9,524 nucleotides of DNA from Bacillota bacterium (GCA_017438085.1 JAFRWH010000046.1:1-9524); one strand, 5' to 3'; shown: positions 1 to 8,221, numbered from the stretch's first letter. Numbers and translations: made by a program. The notes: generated by a model not told the origin, from the sequence alone.

Positions 1-1
1 C

Positions 2-1372
2 AACCTGGACCCCCACAACAACACCTACCTGACAGCATTCATGCTGGAGCCCATGATCTACGACAGACTCGTAGGCAAGACTCAGGATGGTGAGATCTAT
101 GGTATCCTTGCGGAAAGCTGGGAGTATCTGGATGACACCACCATCAGATTCAAGCTTCATCAGGGCGTTAAGTTCCACGATGGTACCGATCTGACTGCAG
201 ATGACGTAGTATTCTCCATCCAGAGAGGTGAGACTGCTACCGGTTCCAAGACCTTCCTTCAGTACTTCGACGGCAAGAACTGCAAGGCAGTGGACAAGTA
301 CACTGTAGACATCAAGACCTACAATGCATTTGCACCTGCACTCACCTATCTGGCTTCCGCAAGAGGCTGCATCCTCTCCAAGGCTTATGTAGAAAAGGTT
401 GGCGACGATGTTCTCGCAAGAGAGCCTATGGGTTCCGGCAAGTTCAAGTTTGTTGAATGGACCATCGGCGACAAGGTCGTTCTCGAGAAGAACCCCGATT
501 ACTGGGGAGAGGAAAAGGCTCTCGTAGACAAGTTCACCTGCAGATTCGTATCTGAGGACGCTTCCAGAGCTATCGAGATCCAGACCGGCGCCTGCGACCT
601 GGCACTGTACATCACCGCAGAAAACATCGAAAACATTGAAAAGGCTGACGGCGTACACGTAGAGACCACCAACTCCTTCGAAGGCCACTTCGTAGGACTC
701 CAGACCAGCAAGTATCCGTTCCTGCAGGATGTAAGAGTAAGAAGAGCTCTTGCTTATGCTCTTGACAGAGATGCTATCGTACAGGCTGTTGACAGAGGTA
801 TCGCTGAGACCATGCAGTCCCACTTCTCCTCCTCACTGCCCTACTGGATCCCTGTATACACCTACGATTACAATCCTGAAAAGGCTAAGGAACTGCTGAA
901 CGAAGCAGGCTGGGATTGGGATACCGATATCGAAATGTTCACCGGTTCCGCCGGCCAGACCTTCATGGAAGCTGTAGCAAACTACTGGAAGCAGATCGGC
1001 GTCAAGTGCCACATCACTGTTTCCTCCGACTCCACAGTAACCTCCTCCGAAAAGGGTGTTCCTGTATACTACCTGACCTCAAATGCTAACTCCGGTGACC
1101 CGGATCACGGCGTATTCAACTACACCTCCAAGTCCAATGGTGTAGCTGTATATCAGGCAGAAGAGATCGACAGACTGCTGGCAGCAGAAAAGGCTGAGAT
1201 CGACCCGGCTAAGAGAGAGCAGCTGTTCCACGAACTGCAGAAGGTTCTCAACGATTACTGCGGTCTGATCCCCGTATCCACCCCCAAGTGCGTATATGGT
1301 GTAAAGGATGACCTCAAGGGCTTCGTTCCCGATCACGGTTATACCCCCGACCTCACCAAACTTCACTGGTAG
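2..1372 (+). CDS. ABC transporter substrate-binding protein, solute-binding family 5 (5' end missing)
   Basis: Extracellular binding protein for a dipeptide/oligopeptide-type ABC importer. It would capture the solute outside the membrane and deliver it to the permeases encoded next. The frame is open from base 2, so the gene begins upstream of the window; the ATG at 41 is internal. The visible 456 residues start in the NLDPHN segment typical of the mature N-terminal lobe. They contain the family 5 signature region (AESWEYLDD, then LHQGVKFHDGTDLTADDV) and end in a C-terminal lobe finishing LHW, followed by TAG. Signal peptide and lipobox, expected in this family, lie outside the window. Codon use is strongly biased (AGA for Arg, GTA for Val), as in highly expressed genes. 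The following four genes complete the transporter. Family assignment is firm. The ligand could be peptides, opines or other small compounds and cannot be told from the sequence. Confidence 0.95.
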   Translation, partial: NLDPHNNTYLTAFMLEPMIYDRLVGKTQDGEIYGILAESWEYLDDTTIRFKLHQGVKFHDGTDLTADDVVFSIQRGETATGSKTFLQYFDGKNCKAVDKYTVDIKTYNAFAPALTYLASARGCILSKAYVEKVGDDVLAREPMGSGKFKFVEWTIGDKVVLEKNPDYWGEEKALVDKFTCRFVSEDASRAIEIQTGACDLALYITAENIENIEKADGVHVETTNSFEGHFVGLQTSKYPFLQDVRVRRALAYALDRDAIVQAVDRGIAETMQSHFSSSLPYWIPVYTYDYNPEKAKELLNEAGWDWDTDIEMFTGSAGQTFMEAVANYWKQIGVKCHITVSSDSTVTSSEKGVPVYYLTSNANSGDPDHGVFNYTSKSNGVAVYQAEEIDRLLAAEKAEIDPAKREQLFHELQKVLNDYCGLIPVSTPKCVYGVKDDLKGFVPDHGYTPDLTKLHW

Positions 1373-1387
1373 TTTTCAAACCAAACA

Positions 1388-1405
1388 TAAGTCACAGCTG
1401 ACTTA
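1388..1405 (+). other. Small intercistronic hairpin after the binding-protein gene
   Basis: A perfect 7-bp inverted repeat, TAAGTCA at 1388-1394 and TGACTTA at 1399-1405, encloses a CAGC loop. It lies 15 bases after the stop codon of the binding-protein gene and has no T-run behind it, so it is not a normal intrinsic terminator. It probably acts with the larger hairpin just downstream on stability or expression ratio of the mRNA segments. That role is inferred. Confidence 0.5.
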
Positions 1406-1413
1406 AGCAAATG

Positions 1414-1458
1414 ATGCGGTATGTGGCTCCCTTAGCCAAGGGCAGCCACATATTGCAT
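1414..1458 (+). other. Long intercistronic hairpin between binding-protein and permease genes
   Basis: The left arm 1414-1433 pairs with 1438-1458 in about 20 base pairs around the loop AGCC (1434-1437). The outer part includes ATGTGGCT against AGCCACAT, the inner part CCCTT against AAGGG. There is one bulged C at 1443 and two G-U pairs (1418/1454 and 1419/1453). No T-tract follows. The 3' arm ends only 6 bases before the AGGAG of the permease. In importer operons, structures here commonly protect the binding-protein mRNA from 3' decay and lower permease expression. That role is an inference from position. Confidence 0.65.
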
Positions 1459-1476
1459 ATATACAGGAGATTTGTT

Positions 1477-2466
1477 ATGTACAAATACATAATTAAACGT
1501 CTTATTTATCTGATTCCTGTACTTTTCTGCGTAACTCTGCTGATCTTCACGATGCTGTACATCACCCCCGGTGATCCCGCCCGTATGATACTGGGCAATG
1601 ACGCTTCGGATGAAGCAGTAGAACAGTACAGAGAAGAACTCGGTCTTAACGATCCTTTTTGGACCCGTTATTTCCGTTATCTTGTAGGTATTTTACACGG
1701 CGATCTGGGTACTTCCTACACTACAAAAATGCCGGTCGCTAAAGAAATAGCTGAAAGATTCCCCACGACCTTCGTTATGGCGCTGCTGGTAACCATATTC
1801 GGTACCTTGGTAGGCGTTCCGCTGGGCATAATCTCAGCCATAAAACAAAATCACGCAGTAGACTATCTGGCAACAACTATCGGTCTTATATTCGTATCCA
1901 TGCCTTCCTTCTGGTTAGGTCTGATGATGATAGTGCTGTTCGGCGTAAAGCTGAAGTGGTTCCCCACTTCCGGCTGGTACGGACCCCAGTACGCAGTGCT
2001 TCCCGCTGTCACCGTAGGTCTTACCGGTATCGCTTCCCGTATGAGAATGACCAGATCCTCCATGCTTGAGGTCATCCGTTCCGACTATATCAGAACAGCA
2101 AGAGCTAAGGGTCAGACTGAGTTCAAGATCATAACAGGACACGCTCTGCAGAACGCTCTGCTGCCTGTAGTAACTCAGATCGGTATGGCATTCGGTACCA
2201 ACATGGGCGGTATGATCATCACCGAGCAGATCTTCGCTATCCCCGGCCTTGGCAAGATGATGACAGACGCTGTTAACCAGAGAAATCACCCCGTAGTACA
2301 GGGCGGCGTACTCTGGATCGCCTTTGCTACATCCATCGTAAACCTTATCGTTGACGTTCTGTACGCATATATCGATCCTCGTCTTAAGGCTCAGTATGTG
2401 AGCAACAAGAAAAAGAAGATCGAAGCACCCAAGGAAGCTAAAGCGGAAGGAGGTGCAGCAGCATAA
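1477..2466 (+). CDS. Dipeptide/oligopeptide ABC transporter permease, DppB/OppB-like
   Basis: First of two inner-membrane permease subunits forming the channel of the peptide importer. I chose ATG 1477, not the in-frame ATG 1411. AGGAG at 1465-1469 sits 7 bases upstream, the resulting N-terminus (MYKYIIKRL) is typical of DppB proteins, and the 22 extra codons from 1411 would run through the long hairpin. The product has 329 residues. TM1 spans about 9-29 and is followed by the usual ITPGDPA periplasmic entry. The permease domain with five further predicted helices covers about 95-305. The cytoplasmic EAA-type loop that docks on the ATPase is DYIRTARAKG at 203-212. The last ~20 residues are a Lys/Ala-rich tail (NKKKKIEAPKEAKAEGGAAA). 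Its codons also carry AAGGAGGT (2447-2454), the ribosome binding site of the next gene. The stop overlaps the next ATG as TAATG. Confidence 0.93.
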   Translation: MYKYIIKRLIYLIPVLFCVTLLIFTMLYITPGDPARMILGNDASDEAVEQYREELGLNDPFWTRYFRYLVGILHGDLGTSYTTKMPVAKEIAERFPTTFVMALLVTIFGTLVGVPLGIISAIKQNHAVDYLATTIGLIFVSMPSFWLGLMMIVLFGVKLKWFPTSGWYGPQYAVLPAVTVGLTGIASRMRMTRSSMLEVIRSDYIRTARAKGQTEFKIITGHALQNALLPVVTQIGMAFGTNMGGMIITEQIFAIPGLGKMMTDAVNQRNHPVVQGGVLWIAFATSIVNLIVDVLYAYIDPRLKAQYVSNKKKKIEAPKEAKAEGGAAA

Positions 2467-2546
2467 TGGAAACTAACCAGAAAGTAAAAAGAAGAGCCGC
2501 TTCAGAGAAGTCGCTCACAGATTTGCTCAAAGAAAGATGGCCGTAG
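2466..2546 (+). other. Displaced 5' end of the DppC-like permease gene (26-codon frame interrupted by apparent frameshift)
   Basis: ATG 2466 overlaps the permease stop as TAATG and has AAGGAGGT at 2447-2454, so it is the best start in this junction. Its frame begins METNQKVKRR, loses resemblance to permeases and stops at TAG 2544-2546. Reading from the A-run at 2486-2490 one base back gives KKSRFREVAHRFAQRK, which joins without a stop to MAVVGLVIF of the open frame below. That is the usual DppC pre-TM1 pattern (an aromatic/basic helix, then AVVGLV; E. coli DppC has a comparable FWHYFKRNK stretch). One missing A in the five-A run would explain everything. The intact protein would be about 288 residues. 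Confidence 0.75.
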
Positions 2547-3331
2547 TCGGTCTTGTGATCTTTGCATGTCTGCTGCTGATGGCCCTGTTTGCTCCTATGA
2601 TCGCCAAATACGGCGAAGACGAACAGGATCTGGCTAATGCCCTGGCTCCCATGAGCGCTGAGCATCCCTTCGGCACTGATGTAGTAGGAAGAGACCTGTT
2701 CTCCAGAATAGTTCTCGGATCCCGCGTATCCCTCTTCGTAGGTGTAATTTCCGTTTCCATAGCACTGACAGTCGGAGGTACTTTGGGCGCCATTGCAGGC
2801 TTCTACGGCGGCAGGATCGATAACCTTATCATGAGGTTCTTCGATGTTACCCACGCCGTTCCCACCATGATACTTGCTATGTGTATCTGCGCAGCCCTGG
2901 GTCAGGGTCTGTTCAACACCATGCTTGCGGTAGGTATCGCATCCTGCCCGGGCTATGCGAGAATGGTAAGAGCTTCCGTAATGAGCGCCAAGGCGCAGGA
3001 ATTCGTTGAAGCAGCAAGAGCCAACGGAGCCAGCGACGGACGTATCATTTTAAGACACATACTTCCCAACTGCCTTGCTCCTATAATCGTACAGGTATCC
3101 ATGGGCGTTGCGGGCGCTATCCTTTCCGCAGCATCCATGAGCTTCATCGGACTGGGCATACAGCCCCCCGCGGCTGAGTGGGGCGCTCTGCTGTCCGGTT
3201 CCAGAGCATTCATATTCAACAGACCGAATCTGGTATTCTTCCCCGGCCTGTTCATCATGCTGACCATCTTCTCGCTGAACCTTATCGGTGATGGCCTGCG
3301 CGATGCACTCGACCCGAAGATGAAGAGATAA
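2537..3331 (+). CDS. Dipeptide/oligopeptide ABC transporter permease, DppC/OppC-like (N-terminus out of frame)
   Basis: Second permease subunit of the peptide importer. The open part from ATG 2537 gives 264 residues. TM1 is at about 2-22 (VVGLVIFACLLLMALFAP). The family motif HPFGTDVVGRDLFSR follows, then permease helices from about 65 onward. The ATPase-docking EAA loop is EFVEAARANG at 155-164, and SFIGLGIQPP and the terminal GDGLRDALDPKMKR are typical of DppC. ATG 2537 is a poor start: there is no good ribosome binding site in front, and it would begin directly at TM1, whereas family members have about 20 cytoplasmic residues first. Those residues are encoded just upstream in the same frame but without a start codon; the real start at 2466 is one frame off. 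If the frameshift is genuine, the importer may be impaired or make a short subunit. If it is a sequencing error, the gene is 2466-3331. Confidence 0.9.
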   Translation: MAVVGLVIFACLLLMALFAPMIAKYGEDEQDLANALAPMSAEHPFGTDVVGRDLFSRIVLGSRVSLFVGVISVSIALTVGGTLGAIAGFYGGRIDNLIMRFFDVTHAVPTMILAMCICAALGQGLFNTMLAVGIASCPGYARMVRASVMSAKAQEFVEAARANGASDGRIILRHILPNCLAPIIVQVSMGVAGAILSAASMSFIGLGIQPPAAEWGALLSGSRAFIFNRPNLVFFPGLFIMLTIFSLNLIGDGLRDALDPKMKR

Positions 3332-3344
3332 TAGGAGGTTAGAC

Positions 3345-4339
3345 ATGGCATTACTTGATATCAAAAATCTAACCATCTATTACGAAACAGAAGATGGTGT
3401 TGTAAAAGCTGTTAACGGCATAGACCTGCAGCTTGAAAAGGGCGAATCCCTGGGCCTGGTAGGCGAGACTGGCGCAGGTAAGACCACCACAGCTCTCGGC
3501 ATCCTGGGTCTTATACCCAATCCTCCCGGGAAAGTAAAGAGCGGCGAGATCTGGTTTGACGGACAGGACCTTCTGAAAACACCTGAAAAGGATATGAGAG
3601 CCATCAGAGGCGGCAAGATCTCCATGGTATTCCAGGATCCCATGACCGCTCTCAACCCCGTACATAAGGTCATCGATCAGATCGCCGAAATGGTACTGCT
3701 TCACAATGAAGGTATCTCCAAGGCTGATGCTCAGATAAGAGCGCTTCAGATGCTGGAGATGGTAGGAATTCCCGCAGACCGCGCCAACGAATATCCCCAT
3801 AAGTTCTCCGGCGGCATGAACCAGCGTGTAATCATCGCTATAGCCCATGCCTGCAATCCGGAGATGATCATCGCCGATGAGCCTACCACAGCTCTTGACG
3901 TTACCATTCAGGCACAGGTTCTGGACATGATAAGAGGCCTGAGAGAAAGACTCGGCACCTCTCTTCTGATGATCACCCACGATCTGGGCGTTGTTGCAGA
4001 GATCTGCGACAAGGTTGCAGTTATCTACGGTGGCGAGATCATGGAATTTGGCACTCTGGAGCACATCTACAACGAGACCGCTCACCCCTATACCAAGGGC
4101 CTGTTCGGTTCTCTCCCCAGACTCGACCTGGACGTAGACAGGCTTACTCCTATCCAGGGTCTTACCCCGGATCCCACAAACCTGCCTGCAGGCTGCCCCT
4201 TCGGGCCCCGCTGCCCGCAGCACACCGAAGCCTGCGACGTAAAGCCTCCCTACAACGAGATCGCTCCGGGACACTTTGTACGCTGCATGCTCTTCAATGA
4301 CCAAGCCATCAACACCGAAGGAAAGGAGAGTGAAGAATA

Positions 4340-4340
<1 letters not shown>
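3345..4340 (+). CDS. Peptide ABC transporter ATPase, DppD/OppD-like
   Basis: Cytoplasmic ATPase, one of two that power the peptide importer. The start ATG 3345 follows AGGAGG at 3333-3338. All nucleotide-binding motifs are present in 331 residues: Walker A GETGAGKT (40-47), Q-loop Gln97 in FQDP, signature FSGGMNQR (154-161), Walker B with Asp178-Glu179 (IIADEPT), D-loop ALD (183-185) and switch His212 (ITHD). The C-terminal extension typical of the Opp/Dpp group carries [15 protein letters not shown] and four cysteines, Cys284, Cys290, Cys297 and Cys314, in the conserved C-x5-C-x6-C-x16-C pattern. Cysteines at this place bind an iron-sulfur cluster in some family members; here that is inferred. 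Its stop overlaps the next start as TAATG, so translation of the two ATPases is probably coupled. Confidence 0.96.
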
Positions 4341-5305
<965 letters not shown>

Positions 5306-5323
5306 CGGCCTAAGGAGACCAGC

Positions 5324-6172
5324 ATGAAACCACTTATAATTATCACACCGGATGATTTCAACGATCCCATGAGCCACAGGCCTTTCTACCTGACCAAGCG
5401 GAGCTATGCCTCCGCTGTGGCAGGCGCAGGCGGTTCCCCCTATCTTGCTCTTGAAGCCAGATTCTATGAGGACTACGCTGAAATGGCTGACGGACTGCTG
5501 CTGGCAGGAAGCATGTACAACATCAATCCTGCCCGCTATAACGAAAGCGTAAGAGTCCCCGAGGGTAAGACCGTGTTCGAAGCGCAGTCCGCCCTGTCCT
5601 TCACCAAGGACTCCCTGGATCTGACTCTTTGCAAAGCCTTCCTGGCCAAGGGCAAGCCGATTTTTGGCATTGGCCGCGGCATGGAAGTGCTGAACGTTGC
5701 TCTCGGCGGCAGCCTTTATCAGGACATCGAAGGTGATCTCAAGATAAAGCATCCTGCCGGAGCTGACTACAAGGTAAAGACTGCTGAAGGCAGCAAGCTG
5801 GCAGAGCTTCTGGGACCTGAGATCACTGTAAAGAACTACAACACTCAGGCTATCAAGGATCTGGGCGCAGGGCTTGAAGCTGCAGCCTGCACCGAGGACG
5901 GAGTCATCGAGGCCGTATGGCACAAAGAGCTTCCCGTATTCGGCGTAATGTGGCATCCAGAGACCTATAAGACGACTGATGATGCCGAATGGGCGGCCAA
6001 CAAGGATCTTGTGGATCCTATCGAGCCTGACATGGAGCTGAACGCCAGACTTATGGAGTTCTTCAAGACCAAGTCTCCCATGACCGGAGTTCCAACTGAT
6101 GTTGATGCTCCGCGCCCGGAAGACAATGCCCTCTTCAACTACTTCATCGAGCTTTGCAGGAAGGAGGCCTAA
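5324..6172 (+). CDS. Peptidase C26 (gamma-glutamyl hydrolase, PuuD-like) homologue lacking the catalytic Cys; probable pseudoenzyme
   Basis: Class I glutamine amidotransferase-fold protein of the C26/PuuD group, whose active members cleave gamma-glutamyl amide bonds. It starts 18 bases after the ATPase stop, with AAGGAG at 5312-5317. The 282 residues keep the fold landmarks: KGKPIFGIGRGMEVLNVALGG at the nucleophile elbow (110-129 region), the YNTQAIKDLG segment (172-181), DGVIEAVWH (192-200) and WHPE (210-213), so His211 and Glu213 remain. The nucleophile is missing: the elbow is G-I-Gly117-R-G-M where active members have G-I-Cys-R-G (codon GGC at 5672-5674 in place of TGC). The HH of the usual NSxHHQ motif is Asn173-Thr174, and the oxyanion Gly-Gly is AGS (61-63). 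Between HPE and the last helix it has about 40 extra residues. It is probably a binding or regulatory partner, or has another chemistry. It is intact, with no frameshift, and next to an active paralogue. Confidence 0.85.
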   Translation: MKPLIIITPDDFNDPMSHRPFYLTKRSYASAVAGAGGSPYLALEARFYEDYAEMADGLLLAGSMYNINPARYNESVRVPEGKTVFEAQSALSFTKDSLDLTLCKAFLAKGKPIFGIGRGMEVLNVALGGSLYQDIEGDLKIKHPAGADYKVKTAEGSKLAELLGPEITVKNYNTQAIKDLGAGLEAAACTEDGVIEAVWHKELPVFGVMWHPETYKTTDDAEWAANKDLVDPIEPDMELNARLMEFFKTKSPMTGVPTDVDAPRPEDNALFNYFIELCRKEA

Positions 6173-6175
6173 GTC

Positions 6176-6910
6176 ATGAGCAAGAAACCGGTAATACTTA
6201 TCGCCTGGGGCCCCTGCCTGGACCTTCAGTTCTATTCCCAGGGCATGATGCTCACCAAGGCTTATGAGTGGGCTGTTGCCGGAAACGGCGGCATTCCTCT
6301 TATGCCTCTTGACAGAAGCTGCATAGAAGACTATGCAGAGCGCTGCGACGGACTTATCTTCCCCGGCGCCATGAACTTCAAGCCGCTCCCCGGCATTCCC
6401 CAGGAGCGCATAGTTGAGGGTCACGCCAGAAGAGACGAGTTCCAGAAGGCTCTGTTCGACGCCTTCAAAGCCAAGGGCAAGCCCATCATGGGTATCTGCG
6501 AGGGTCATCAGAAGGTCAACTGCTGCCTCAACGGAAGCATCCTCCTGGATCTGGCAGAGAGCAAGGGCGTAGGCCATTTCAACACCGCCCACACCGTAAA
6601 GACCAAGAAGGGCTCCCTTATCGAAAAGATCTGGGGCGATGATTTCTACATCAACAGCTATCACAATTACTATGTGGACAGACTGGGCGACGATCTTGAG
6701 ATCACCGCTGTGTCTCCGCAGGGCAATGTGGAGGCTGTGGAACACACATCACTGCCCATCTTCGGCTTCCAGTTCCATCCCGAAAGGATGAGGGGCGACG
6801 ACAAGATCCCCGCTGAAGCTCCCGAGGCAGATCCTCTGTTCAGATGGTTCATAGACCTCTGCGGACAGATCCGCGACGGCAAGCCTTATGTAAAGGTTTC
6901 CGAACAGTAA
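6176..6910 (+). CDS. Peptidase C26 (gamma-glutamyl hydrolase, PuuD-like) family protein with intact triad
   Basis: Predicted cytoplasmic hydrolase of gamma-glutamyl amide bonds. The start ATG 6176 follows AAGGAGG at 6161-6167, embedded in the last codons of the preceding paralogue; the gap is 3 bases. The 244 residues carry the nucleophile elbow GICEGHQ with Cys108 and the family NSxH element at INSYHNYYVDRLG (159-171). His201 and Glu203 in FQFHPE complete the Cys-His-Glu triad. The canonical GICRG is GICEG here, and the first oxyanion loop is IFPGAMN (61-67) in place of TGG, so it differs from E. coli PuuD and substrate use may differ too. It shares residue patterns with the upstream pseudoenzyme (GKPIxGI, DPLF/NALF-type final helix), which suggests duplication. 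Being co-transcribed with a peptide importer, it probably works on the imported compound. Family confident, substrate unknown. Confidence 0.9.
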   Translation: MSKKPVILIAWGPCLDLQFYSQGMMLTKAYEWAVAGNGGIPLMPLDRSCIEDYAERCDGLIFPGAMNFKPLPGIPQERIVEGHARRDEFQKALFDAFKAKGKPIMGICEGHQKVNCCLNGSILLDLAESKGVGHFNTAHTVKTKKGSLIEKIWGDDFYINSYHNYYVDRLGDDLEITAVSPQGNVEAVEHTSLPIFGFQFHPERMRGDDKIPAEAPEADPLFRWFIDLCGQIRDGKPYVKVSEQ

Positions 6911-6915
6911 ATCAC

Positions 6916-6948
6916 AGACCGGCTTCGTTTTGACGCGGCCGGTCTTTT
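6916..6948 (+). terminator. Intrinsic terminator after the transporter/C26 operon
   Basis: AGACCGGC (6916-6923) pairs with GCCGGTCT (6938-6945). A small inner stem CGT/ACG (6926-6928 with 6933-6935) lies within the loop, and TTTA follows. It starts 6 bases after the stop of the second C26 gene. The T-tract is short, so termination may be partial. The next gene begins 20 bases later with no room for a promoter in between, which favours some read-through. Confidence 0.75.
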
Positions 6949-6967
6949 ATATTGAAAGGAGGTAAAT

Positions 6968-8155
6968 ATGCCTGATTTCGTAAAAAGAGCAAAGGAACTC
7001 AACGAGCAGACTGTTGCTGACAGGCGCTGCATACACCAGTTTGCGGGCACCCAGTTCGACGTTGAAGAGACAAGAGACTACATCACCGCCAGGCTGGATA
7101 AGCTTGGGATAGAGTGGGAGGAGATAATAAAGTGCGGCATTAAGGCTAAGGTAGGAAAGGGGGAACCCGTATTCCTGCTGAGAGCCGACTACGATGCTCT
7201 GCCCTTTAAGGAGCAGAGCGGGCTTCCGTTTGCCTCACAAAAGGATTCCTGCCACGCCTGCGGCCACGACATCCACAGCTCTATGCTGCTCTGCGCAGCT
7301 CAGATGCTGAAGGAAGTGGAGGACCAGCTTAAGGGCACGGTCATCCTGGACTTTCAGCCCGCGGAAGAGGGTGGCGGAGGCTGCCAGAAGATGGTGGACG
7401 CAGGGCTTTTGGAAAATCCTAAGGTCGACAAAGCCATGGCCATCCACGTGGCTACGGGAACCGACATCTCCACCACCGGCACCATACACTACAGCATAGG
7501 CCCTGCTTTCTCCTCCGGCACTGGAATCAGCATCAAAATAAAGGGCAAGGGCGGCCACGGTGCCCAGCCTCACACGGCTGTGGATCCCATAACCGCTGCA
7601 GCCGAGGTTATAGTGGCGCTGCAGCACATATTGTCCATGGAGGTTGCCCAGGGTTCAAGAGTTGCAATGACCTTCGGCCAGATAAACGGAGGCAGCGCGC
7701 CTAATGTCATTACCGACACAGTTGAATTCAAGGGTACCCTCAGGGTCTACGACAAGGCTGTGGGCGAGTTCATAAGAGGCCGCATCGTGGATATCGCAAC
7801 CAATGTGGCAAAAGCTATGCGCTGCGAAGCCGAGGTGAATCTGACAAAGGCAGGTCTGCCCGTTATAAATGATCCGGATCTCTGCCGTGAGATATTCCCC
7901 TGGGTGGAAGAGGCTACAGGCAAGGGCGGGACTCTGCTCTGCGATTATCCCACCTCCTTCGGCGGAGAGGATTTTTCAGTGATCACCGACAGGATCCCCG
8001 CGCTGGTGCTTAAGCTTGGGGCAGGCTCCATCGCAGAAGGTCATACAGTTGCGATCCACAATCCTAAGGTAGTGTTTGAAGAGGACTGCATTCCCGTAGG
8101 CGCTGCAGCTTATGCAAATGTTGCATTCAACTGGCTGAAAAACAACGCAAATTAG
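6968..8155 (+). CDS. M20 family (M20D-type) metal-dependent amidohydrolase
   Basis: Cytoplasmic zinc- or manganese-type hydrolase that removes acyl, aminoacyl or benzoyl groups from amino acids or short peptides; relatives include hippurate and N-acetyl-diaminopimelate deacylases. ATG 6968 has AAAGGAGGT at 6955-6963. The 395 residues match the usual ~390. The M20D metal-site signature HACGHDIHS is at 96-104 (Cys98, His100). Glu133-Glu134 (QPAEE) hold the catalytic base, and His160 (AIHV) and His364 (HNPK) are the remaining expected ligands. ADYDALP (73-79) and the dimerisation-domain HGAQPH motif are also seen. No required residue is missing. The gene is in the same orientation as the importer operon, just past its terminator. 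It may therefore complete the pathway by processing the imported amide, although co-expression depends on read-through. Class is secure, substrate not. Confidence 0.94.
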   Translation: MPDFVKRAKELNEQTVADRRCIHQFAGTQFDVEETRDYITARLDKLGIEWEEIIKCGIKAKVGKGEPVFLLRADYDALPFKEQSGLPFASQKDSCHACGHDIHSSMLLCAAQMLKEVEDQLKGTVILDFQPAEEGGGGCQKMVDAGLLENPKVDKAMAIHVATGTDISTTGTIHYSIGPAFSSGTGISIKIKGKGGHGAQPHTAVDPITAAAEVIVALQHILSMEVAQGSRVAMTFGQINGGSAPNVITDTVEFKGTLRVYDKAVGEFIRGRIVDIATNVAKAMRCEAEVNLTKAGLPVINDPDLCREIFPWVEEATGKGGTLLCDYPTSFGGEDFSVITDRIPALVLKLGAGSIAEGHTVAIHNPKVVFEEDCIPVGAAAYANVAFNWLKNNAN

Positions 8156-8184
8156 AACCGAATTCAACGAAACAGAAGCATTTT

Positions 8185-8218
8185 CAGGCCCGGGTCCGGA
8201 TGATCCGGGCCTGTTTAT
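8185..8218 (+). terminator. Strong intrinsic terminator after the amidohydrolase gene
   Basis: CAGGCCCGG (8185-8193) and CCGGGCCTG (8205-8213) form a perfect 9-bp GC-rich stem. Three more pairs are possible inside it (8194-8196 with 8202-8204) around a 5-base loop. TTTATATATT follows from 8214. It lies 30 bases after the amidohydrolase stop and separates this unit from hypF. Confidence 0.88.
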
Positions 8219-8221
8219 ATA

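Noticed and set aside
1411..1476. A longer N-terminus for the DppB-like permease starting at ATG 1411.
   Set aside because: There is no ribosome binding site in front, it runs through the long hairpin, and the internal ATG 1477 has AGGAG at good spacing and a family-typical first helix.
2484..2510. Programmed -1 frameshifting to make the DppC-like permease.
   Set aside because: The zero-frame codons here are GTA AAA AGA, which is not a proper slippery heptamer. The nearest Shine-Dalgarno-like site is too far upstream, and only a 4-bp hairpin (CTTC/GAAG) follows. An indel is simpler.
3369..4304. A 311-codon minus-strand open frame opposite the OppD-like ATPase.
   Set aside because: Same codon-register effect; it is a shadow of the well-supported ATPase gene.
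6930..6953. A promoter for the amidohydrolase gene built from TTGACG and TATATT.
   Set aside because: The spacing is only about 12 bases, and the elements lie within the terminator hairpin and its tail.
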